64,000 bases of DNA from NCBI GenBank assembly GCA_903813345.2, contig CAIIXF020000001.1:17193915-17257914 (forward strand). The letters run 5' to 3'. The notes below the pieces were generated by a model. The model did not search any database, was not told the origin of the DNA, and saw only the letters and a program-made list of their open reading frames with translations. The position numbers were made by a program, and so were the translations under genes. Positions within the stretch are counted from its first letter, which is position 1. Each line of letters starts with the position of its first letter. The stretch comes from Owenia fusiformis (lineage: Eukaryota; Annelida; Polychaeta; Sabellida; Oweniidae). This document shows positions 56,191 to 64,000 of the stretch, piece by piece.

Positions 56191-58958
56191 GTGAGATAGC
56201 TGCTAATTTAATTTGTATTTTCTTCTCATATTGCGTGACTTATGGGCGGATTTAATTAAATATGTCGTTCAAAGGGAGATAATTGATTTAATTTCAAATA
56301 AAACATGTTATCAATTTGTTAAAGATTATATCATCTGAAAATGTAACCGACACTTATTGATATCTTCAGAATTTTTTCAATGAATTCACAGGCCGAAGTT
56401 TGGCTAAAATTATTTTCAATCACTTTCATAAAGGCAGAAAAAATTCCCGATGCAATTTTTGATTTCAGTTTTTTTGACTTAAAATCGTTTTGATTTTAAA
56501 CATTTATTTTGTCTTAGAAATCATTTTGATGTATTTTAAACGACAAACATGGATGATTTGGATTATCAATACCTAAAAAGGCACACCATGCTCATCCTAA
56601 TTAGAAATTAATATTTTCTGGTAATTGATTATCAGTTAATGTGGGGTGTGAAGACAACTTTCATGCCGAGATAATCGGCTCATAACAGTTACAAATGGTG
56701 AAGTCCAGTTGATATTATATCCTCTTTAGCATTGTTTTGTCTCACACAATGAATGGACTCATCATTGATAACATAACGTTTGGCGTTGATTGCAGACACG
56801 CTTCCCGAGATAATTAACGAAATGCGATCTCACAACTTTTCAACAATGAAGGACATAAGAGATACACACATAGATATCCATCCGTTATGCAATTGTCTTC
56901 AATTAATACTAATGAAATGGTAAAGTGTTGAAAAGATAGAGTGGGCACTGGAAACATGATGATTTTATTCGTGTTCCATGTCGTTGATATCATTTTGCTA
57001 AATTCGGAAATGGTAGATTTATGTAGTGTCAATATACTAGATAAAGTAAACGATTCCTCAAAATTACAAAAATAATGTTCCGAAATTTAGAAAATCAGTT
57101 AATTTGCAGTTAGATTACATGGCAATCAACTTGACAAATGTCACTAGTCCTGACAACAGGATAAAACAAACTAGAGCGGGTTAACAAAGTTCGTTTGACA
57201 TCGAAAATCTTCGATTTCAGCTAAATCAAACTTACATTCTAGATTCCAAATATTTCGTCACAAAAATTGGTAAAGTCTATTTGTAAACAACCAAAGAAAA
57301 TACTCAAACATCTCCGAACTTTAAAGAAAATTCAACAAAATTGATCTGGACTCTTGAATACTGAATATTTTGCCAATGAAACGTGCCATTTGGAAACTAC
57401 ATTCATAAACGTATACAAATATTAGGAATTGATTTAATTATGGACCAAATCCATCAAATTATTATTTATATCAAAGTATATTAAAATGTTAAAACGTCGA
57501 CTGTTGCCATCTGGTTTGCCTGTGAAATGTTACAAAGCCTTGCGCAATGTTTTCAAAGAGAATTAATAGCATTTCCTTATGGTATTGATGGGCAGACGGC
57601 CCAACAACGGTCCACCTGCCCCGATGATGCGGTGACTTTATCCAATTTATTTTCATATAATAGTATTGCTTGTAAATTATAATTTTGAGCAAAACTAAAT
57701 TGATGTTTTATTTGCATGTCAAAGCAGGTAATTTGAAGAAGTTGGTGTTTTGTTTGTATTACGAACAGGTTATTCAATTCTTCCGATCGTCAACGTATTT
57801 GTTGAATCCTAAGAAGTTTGCAATGAGGGATACTTATTTTATCCAGATAACCTAAAATTGCTATGTAAAAATGACTCACTGACGTCGATTTTCACCTGTT
57901 TTCGTTTTGAAATGGCACACCTTAATTAAATGCATGTATACAACATATACAAACCGTGTTGTCATTTTGGTATTTATTCTTTAGTAGGTATGGATGTTGA
58001 CGTAGTTGACGGCCCAATTCAAGGTCCTGCTGATAGCACCAGCGACCCCACCGACGATCCAACACCCTCTCCCGACAGATCAACAACACCGCCATCAGAT
58101 TTCCACGCGTCAGAAACATCGGCTTTTAGTAAAATAACCAAACCCCTAAGTTCCAAGGATTCTTTATTCCGCCCTTATAAAGATTTAGTGGAGAATCAGC
58201 GAGTTCATCCCTCAACCCCAGTATTCAACCCAGGTCTGCCAGTACAGTCCAATCACTTTATGCCACATCCAAACATTTCTTCTGATTTTTTCAAGCATGC
58301 CCCTGGTTTAATACCAGAACAAGAGCTCTATAAAAGGTACCTGGAGTCAAAGTCAATGTTCAAATTCTCTGGTTTTCAAGATCCAAGGATCCCTCTAACC
58401 AATTATTACCTAAATCTCATGAAGCTCGCCCCTCAAGAAGTATCTCGACCCGAAGACCTTTCAATGCCTCGCCCAAGAGATTCCCTTGCTCTTGATGCCC
58501 AACGATCGTCTAGTCGGTGCAGTTCCCAGCTTTCCCCACCCGAGAGTTCTGGACCCTCAACGTCAGTATCAAGTTCTAATGTGGAATCCCCTGCTTCGGT
58601 AGACTCGATCAAGAGAGAAGTTTCTCAACCCTCAGCGTCTCCATCACCTCCGCATGTTCTCGCGTCCAGCACCAATATGTTTCATCCAGCATTGCCACTA
58701 CTTAGTATCCCGAGATTCACATTGGGACCAATGTCATCAGGGGCACCTTTCGGTGTAATGCCTGCCGGGGGATTGCCAGGGATGATGCCGCAGATGGGAT
58801 TAGGATTGGCAGGAATGGCTGGGTTTCTGGGACAACAACACCTCGGTTTAGGGATCCGAAAAGAGCCGGGGAATGACAAGCCAGCTCCTGTTAAGAAATA
58901 CAAGTGTGATGTTTGCGGCAAAGCCTTCTCTAGAAGTAATACACTCGTCACACATAAG
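56091..58958 (+). CDS. SNAG-domain C2H2 zinc-finger repressor, 5' part (two exons; continues)
   Basis: Join of 56091-56190 and 57985-58958 gives 358 residues, ending inside a zinc finger at a donor (CATAAG|GTAATT). Residues 1-9, MPRVFLCRK, form a SNAG domain, the N-terminal LSD1/CoREST recruitment motif of Snail, Scratch, GFI1, INSM and OVO proteins. There is a CtBP-type PxDLS motif (PEDLS) in exon 2, two sumoylation-type sites (IKTE at 25-28, IKRE in exon 2), Ser/Pro-rich low complexity, and a Met/Gly/Pro-rich stretch. The finger starts at 339 (C341, C344, H357); its last His and later fingers must lie downstream. It is likely a nuclear repressor. The finger does not match the GFI1, Snail or OVO first fingers I know, so I give no symbol. 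Confidence 0.82.
56191..57984 (+). other. Intron 1 of the zinc-finger gene
   Basis: 1.8 kb between donor G|GTGAGA and acceptor TTCTTTAG. AT-rich, nothing else recognised. Confidence 0.7.
57985..58958 (+). CDS. Large exon of the zinc-finger gene
   Basis: 974 nt, entered at phase 1 after acceptor TTATTCTTTAG and left at phase 0 at donor AAG|GTAATT. Local GC is higher than in the surrounding introns, and the encoded protein is Pro/Ser-rich with PEDLS and IKRE motifs, ending in the first half of a C2H2 finger. The open frame continues 5' into the intron and 3' past the donor only by chance. Confidence 0.88.
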
Positions 58959-61300
58959 GTAATTATAATTGATATTTCAATGGTGAATTAATACATTCTA
59001 AGCTAGATGCTCAGTTCATGACGTATTCAATGTTTTGGCAAATAATGGAGTTTTTGGATTTGTGGTTTTATCTGACATCTCTTTGTCATTAAGCTGTATG
59101 TTTTGGGGTTTCAAATCTTATTTATTAAATTGTGAATTATCGCAAACTCTGCTTTACGCAGGTGTAAGTCATCATCCACCACTTCAGAAATGTTCCCACG
59201 TTCGTTAATCTCATCTAGACTAACGCAAACCACTGTGAAGTGCAATAGATGAAAATATAAAGCATTCTAGTGTAGCAACCGATATAACTATAGCCTTTTA
59301 GGTTTACCATTGGGAAGGTCCTATTGTGAAGAGATCAGTTTGTTTTGGGAATCGCGCAATTCAATTGTCAAAATACAATCAGAATGCACATAAATGTAAT
59401 AACGAAAGAATGGAAATAAAACCGATATGCTAATATTTGGTGATTGTATTTTTCATATGTATACTGTCTGTGTATTTCACGCACTTGATCACTGTAGGAG
59501 TCAATCTCTCTGCTTTTCTTAATGGGGCTTGAAATGACATTTCGTTTATGAAGGATTTAAATCTCCATAGGCAGTGCCAGAAGCGATCGCTCAAAAGGTA
59601 GTTGTGTCAATCAACTCAAGTGCGTAAACATCGTACATACTCCATACACTTTCAAAATTACTTAATTCACTTTCTCTGACCACAATTTTTCAGCTTATTC
59701 TATTAAAATTAAAGAATTGTGTGAATTTAAAATGGGAGTTAGATGTAACAAAAGCTTCGCAGCGGTTCTATAAATATGTTCATAGGCCATTTACCAAGAT
59801 TGGAAAGTTAAAACCGACTGTTCAAAAGATCTATAAGGTAAATAGGCTATCAATGTTTGATGTAGTGAAAGGCAGTATTTATGACCTGATAATCTGGGAT
59901 ATGTAACTCCTAAACGCTATTGTTGGTCCGGTGTTCTTGCACACCTTACTTATTGGACATAATTCAAATTAATCAACCGTTTTGAATTTAATACAGATCC
60001 ATATGGCAAATATGTTAAACCATTGCAGCATAAACATATAATTCACCAAACATTATGAACATAATAGAAAATTAATGCAGGAATTAAGATACCTCGAGGA
60101 TGAAATTTTATTTGATATCTTAATTTGGCTAAATTATATTCGTATAGTTGAAGGCAATATTCGTTAGATTTACTTATGAAAACAACGTGTATGGAATTAG
60201 ATTAATGGAATATATGAACGATGTCAAATAAAGCGATCGGCTTTGCCCCTCAATAATAAGAGTTTTCATTATTGAAATAAGATTATGTAACACTAATGGT
60301 CAGTTTTAATGGAACCTTTAATCTTCAGATGCCGAATGAGCCAAGCCCGTTCTCAGAGAAACCATAAGAAACTGTTCACAGTCCCGGTGATTTGATGTAA
60401 AATCATGGTTTAGAATATGTGTAAAATTATGTTTTCTGATATTGCTTTTGATTAGATTTACTTTTTCTAATCTTTTTTTGTTTCAAAATTACAATAATAA
60501 AACCAAGCAAATACAATAATGAAATCTAGCAAAATGGAGAGATACAAGTCTTGACTTTGAGAAAGCGTTTTATAATCTTTTTCTTGTTTCAAAATTACAA
60601 TAATAAAACCAAGCAAATACAATAATGAAATCTAGCAAAATGTAGAGTTACATGTCTAGACTTTGAGAAAGCGTTTTCTCATCTTTTTTGTTTAAAATTA
60701 CAATAATAAAACCAAGCAAATACAATAATGAAATCTAGCAAAATTGGAGGGTTACATGTCTAGACTTTGAGAAAGCGTATGACTCTGTATGGATCTAGAC
60801 CATTAGAACAGTTCACTCTTGCACCAAGGTACTAATCTTTATGTTTGAGAGGGAAATGGATGGCAACACATGATTTGATCCAATCCATATACAGTTGAAG
60901 TTAATTCAGGTAGCTAATAAAGGGAATGTAGTAGGATATATTGAGTCATTGTGTTACATCATTGCCATTACGTTTGGCTAGTTGCATTGCCCCATCGCAA
61001 TTAGTCAGTCATTGTTTTCATGGTAGATCAATAGGACTTATTCTGTTTGTGCTCATATCCATAACTTATGGACGAATCCATTCATATCAATTGCTGCTCG
61101 ATGTGTATCGTTTTAATGGCTTAAGTCAGGGCAATTAGCATCTATACATTATACCTTTATTACATCACTATCATTTGGTTATTCCACGGGATTATAGTTT
61201 TGCTAGACTCCATTTTGAATACAAGCAAAGTCAGTCTTTTGTTTAAAATTATAATAGAACAATAGTCTGTAATGTGATACATGGGTATAGATATTTCGAA
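58959..61300 (+). other. Downstream intron of the zinc-finger gene
   Basis: After the donor at 58959 no further C2H2 finger is seen before the transposon-type genes. Only the triplicated repeat at 60470-60792 stands out. The remaining fingers are either beyond 64 kb or in short exons I missed. Confidence 0.5.
60470..60792 (+). repeat. Triplicated ~105-bp repeat with a reverse-transcriptase-like peptide
   Basis: Three tandem copies (marker AAAATTACAATAATAAAACC at about 60485, 60591 and 60694). Each ends with CTTTGAGAAAGCG. In the third, 60760-60792 reads L-D-F-E-K-A-Y-D-S-V-W, the conserved LINE reverse-transcriptase motif carrying the first catalytic Asp. A small LINE scrap seems to have been caught in a tandem duplication. 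Confidence 0.6.
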
Positions 61301-61637
61301 AGTGTGTCTTAAAGACACAGAACCAAGACCCTGGGTCCTGTTATCCAATCAAAAAGTAGTTTTCATTAACCAATAGAAATTCACACCGATTGAGCCAATC
61401 ACAGCCTTCAAAACAAGATTTTTAAAAATGGCCACCAAAATAGTAAACAATAACATAGCAGTAAAATTTTGTACTCACATATATATGCATTGGTTTCTCA
61501 TTTAATAATCCACTAAACAATATTATAAGAGCATATAATCCAAATAGTAGTTACTATAGTTAATGTGTATACTATTATATTTAATTAATCCGAATAAGAA
61601 TATTTCATTGTGTAAGTCTAGCTGAACTTATATCCAT

Positions 61638-62336
61638 TCACTGGTAAACATGTCCTTTATATTCAATGCCAGGTGGATTCGGGAACCATTCTCTCACTTG
61701 TGTGACAACACATGTGGGCATTATCTCCCTTTTATGGTATATTATACTTCTGTCACTACTTTTGGAAGCTGCCTTTTTGGTTAAATAGTTAGGATGTCTC
61801 CATAGTCCTAGATTGTTTATCATTCTCCAAAATTCCTTGTACAGTTTTCTCCTTGTTATAATGTTTGACAATGATGGAGTTGCATTTGTTGTCCTCCAAA
61901 ATGGCTCATACTTGGCTTCATTGACAACACATGGGTTCCAGAAACAATGCGGACAATCATGTGACTCTTCATTAGAACTAGGGGAATCATTGTTAGGAGG
62001 CTGCGGAGGCTCTGTAGATACATGTTGTGGTATCATACCAGTCAAAATGCTGATTGACTGACTTGCTTGACTTTCGTCTTCTGTTGAAGAATCAGTGGCT
62101 ACTGTTTCTAAAGAACAAATTGCTACTGTTTCTGAAGAGATACTAGCTGATGTTTTCCTCTTTGCTGCTTTTCTTCTATTCACATTTACTGTTTTTTCTG
62201 TATTATTCAACCTACTGTTCTTGTAGCTGTCCTCAATGGGGTCAAAGTTCCAGTCATAGTGATCATATAGGGATTCTATCACTAACCTCTGTTCCTCAGT
62301 TACATTTATCTTCAAGCTGTAAGTTCTGCTTTCCAT
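61638..62336 (-). CDS. Transposon-associated protein with P2X7 ballast-like C-terminus
   Basis: A 232-residue intact ORF. The N-terminal third has a helical stretch ('TEEQRLVIESLYDHYDW') and a basic patch (RRKAAKRK). The middle is Ser/Thr/Gln-rich. The C-terminal third has 'CPHCFWNPC' (128-136), 'YKEFWRMINNLGLWRHP', and 'IMPTCVVTQVREWFPNP' (205-221). The Cys cluster followed by an aromatic helix and a Pro-Cys-Val/Arg/Phe-Pro end recalls the cytoplasmic zinc-binding ballast region of P2X7 receptors, which occurs as a separate domain in invertebrate proteins; the match is by recollection and weak. It is divergent from the transposase-like ORF at 63172. ATTAAA (minus) at 61580-61585 may be its poly(A) signal. 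Confidence 0.65.
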   Translation of the reverse strand: MESRTYSLKINVTEEQRLVIESLYDHYDWNFDPIEDSYKNSRLNNTEKTVNVNRRKAAKRKTSASISSETVAICSLETVATDSSTEDESQASQSISILTGMIPQHVSTEPPQPPNNDSPSSNEESHDCPHCFWNPCVVNEAKYEPFWRTTNATPSLSNIITRRKLYKEFWRMINNLGLWRHPNYLTKKAASKSSDRSIIYHKREIMPTCVVTQVREWFPNPPGIEYKGHVYQ

Positions 62337-63171
62337 TTCACTGCTTGAACTTCAAACATAAAATGACACTGTTTCTTGGATCATAGATTTAGTTTTTAGA
62401 ATCTGAAAGACCAGTGAAATGCAGCTTGATAAATGTATATTACTATGGGAAAACCAAGGCTTTCTCCAATTCTTGGAGGTTTTAATAATAAATACTCTCT
62501 GGTGGATTCATCATCTGGAATCTCAGATATACTCACTCGGGAAGGTACATTAAATGTTGAATGTCACCAGAAATCTAACATATAATCTTCATATGTGGAA
62601 GAGTGTAATTTGTTCACCCCTGTGTTCATGATATGGTACATCCACATGAACTCTTGTAAGGTCCAAATCTAGGTTTCTATTGATGTGACCATGATTGATA
62701 ATTAATAAACATGACTCCCTGACTTTGTCAATGAGGCATGTAGAAAATCTCTTGAATTTCCCAATTTTTCAATTTTATAGCTAAGTGGTGAAAGCAGGCA
62801 AATCCTAGACCTCTGAGATTTTTAATTGGGGCTGTACCACTTATGTGCCTCATGGCATAAGTTGCAAACAGTTACCTGGATTTTTTATTTTTCTGAACTT
62901 TCATCATTAAATTATGGCTAGAATTTGAGTAAGAACAAAAAAGAAATGTGGTTATAATGCAACAATAAAATATGGCTTATCATTTTTGCACTCCCTAGCT
63001 TAATAACTAAAATAAATATAATTATGGTTATATATTTCCCACACTGTCACATCCCTAAGGTACACCCTTTGCCTAAATTGCCATGTGTTTTCAACTGTTA
63101 CATTTGTGCCTTTTCACATATCTTACTAACAGTTACTAGGCAAGACACACATTGTAGCAATCCTAAACTGT
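62337..63171. promoter_or_regulatory. Divergent intergenic region between the two transposon-type genes
   Basis: 835 bp between two diverging start codons, AT-rich, without a long ORF or a repeat that I recognise. By position it should hold both promoters. No clear TATA or CCAAT pair can be assigned. Confidence 0.4.
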
Positions 63172-64000
63172 ATGATGGCAAGTAAAGCTAAGAAAAAGAA
63201 GGAATATAGAGAAAAGCATGGGCGTTCCTCAAGATTCTCAATTGAATGTGCAGGAGGTCAAGAGAAGAAGGAAACTTTGCTTGGAAAAACGAGTAAAATA
63301 AAGAAGTTTTTACACCTGAATGGCAATGTAGATGCCATAGAAATAGCATTAGACTATTGGCTAACACACAATATGCCATCTGCAAGTAGCAACACACATA
63401 CTTCAGCATCATCTGAAGGCAATCTTGAGCCAGAGTCTTGGTACACACCACTAGAGAGACATGAAACTGAGCAACCAATATTTTTTACAACTGAAAAAAC
63501 TGTCAAAAAACTTGTAAGTTTAGTTGAACATCATAGCAGAATATGTCAAGCGGAACTTCAGTTGCAAGAAGTAGTATTACATGGACATGCAGCAACAATT
63601 GCATTTAAATGCCAGGTCAGCGAACATTATGTAAGATGGCCTTCCTCACCCCACTTACCAAATAGCGAGGCTTACGTCAATCTTCGTTTTTTCTTTGGAC
63701 AGTTGACAAGTGGGCTACTGCCTTCACAATATGAGAATGTTGTTAAAGCAGTCGGTATGGGCCATCTAGGTTGGAGAAAAGAGAAGACTTATACAAATGA
63801 ATTATCTTCTCATATCAGTGAAGCGATGAAAGAATCTTGCAAAGCTGCCTTAGATGAAGAAAAGGGGACGTATCCTGATGTCGAGGCAAATGGTATCAAT
63901 ATCATGACGGATGCTCGACATGGTGGTAGAAGAAATGCGTTTGATTGTGATGTGATATGTTTGGGCCACAACAAACACAGAGTTATACGTTCTGAACATG
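63172..64000 (+). CDS. Transposase-like ORF, open at the window edge
   Basis: Open for at least 276 codons from ATG-ATG at 63172 with no stop, so the C-terminus is beyond the window. The start is basic (KAKKKKEYREKHGRSSRFS). Midway lies a hydrophobic/aromatic 'YVNLRFFFGQLTSGLLPSQYENVV', and near the end 'INIMTDARHGGRRNAFDCDV' with Asp at residue 247. A short hydrophobic strand followed by T-D-x-R-H resembles the first catalytic-Asp strand of DDE-type cut-and-paste transposases, some of them Kolobok-like, though I cannot place the family. An acceptor-like tract (ACTAAC then AG at 63131-63132) suggests an upstream exon is possible. The partner gene on the other strand has its ATG 835 bp away. 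Confidence 0.65.
   Translation, partial: MMASKAKKKKEYREKHGRSSRFSIECAGGQEKKETLLGKTSKIKKFLHLNGNVDAIEIALDYWLTHNMPSASSNTHTSASSEGNLEPESWYTPLERHETEQPIFFTTEKTVKKLVSLVEHHSRICQAELQLQEVVLHGHAATIAFKCQVSEHYVRWPSSPHLPNSEAYVNLRFFFGQLTSGLLPSQYENVVKAVGMGHLGWRKEKTYTNELSSHISEAMKESCKAALDEEKGTYPDVEANGINIMTDARHGGRRNAFDCDVICLGHNKHRVIRSEH

Noticed and set aside
60321-60400. Possible downstream zinc-finger exon after an acceptor-like TTAATCTTCAG
   Set aside because: Phase 0 from the preceding exon gives 12 codons then a stop and does not supply the second His of the finger.

Overview
The window is animal nuclear DNA: AT-rich, with intron-containing genes, GT/AG splice sites, and many short inverted-repeat DNA transposons plus non-LTR retrotransposon scraps. 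Gene content (OATP transporter, neurensin-like protein, SNAG/C2H2 repressor) is metazoan. The repeat style (TCTGTCCG-type repeats, many foldback MITEs) suggests a marine lophotrochozoan, perhaps a mollusc. That placement is inference only.

Left half, 3.1-36.7 kb, minus strand: one organic anion transporter gene of SLCO4A1 type. I assembled 12 coding exons from splice sites and reading phase (2559 nt, 852 aa, in frame throughout). Several exons are too short to stand out as ORFs. Intron 9 (25.9 to 6.4 kb) is very large. It holds a neurensin-like gene on the same strand (CDS 13001-13792, probable first exon and RFX X-box near 17.1-17.2 kb). It also holds a 2-kb DNA transposon (10200-12197) with 100-bp terminal inverted repeats around one three-exon gene for a SANT/Myb-like protein. 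The 5' part of OATP exon 11, with its splice acceptor, sits at the edge of a ~60-bp tandem array (5626-6028) made of copies of itself.

Middle, 36.7-55.3 kb: no protein gene recognised. It has foldback elements, a 5'-truncated LINE tail, simple repeats, two possible non-coding first exons on the minus strand and an X-box-like palindrome.

Right part: the 5' half of a plus-strand transcription factor gene with an N-terminal SNAG exon (56091-56190), a large second exon (57985-58958) with a CtBP-type motif, and the first half of a C2H2 finger. The rest is not seen. At the right edge are two divergent intact ORFs, one with a C-terminus resembling the P2X7 ballast region (61638-62336, minus) and one transposase-like (63172 to beyond the window, plus). 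They look like a two-gene DNA transposon cut by the window end.

Repeat families seen: a 140-bp foldback MITE with TTA target duplications (3 copies), a TACAGTAAAACCTGT-ended MITE (5 copies), an ATGTCACCACC-ended element (6 copies, one carrying a ~1.3-kb minisatellite), and several single inverted-repeat elements.
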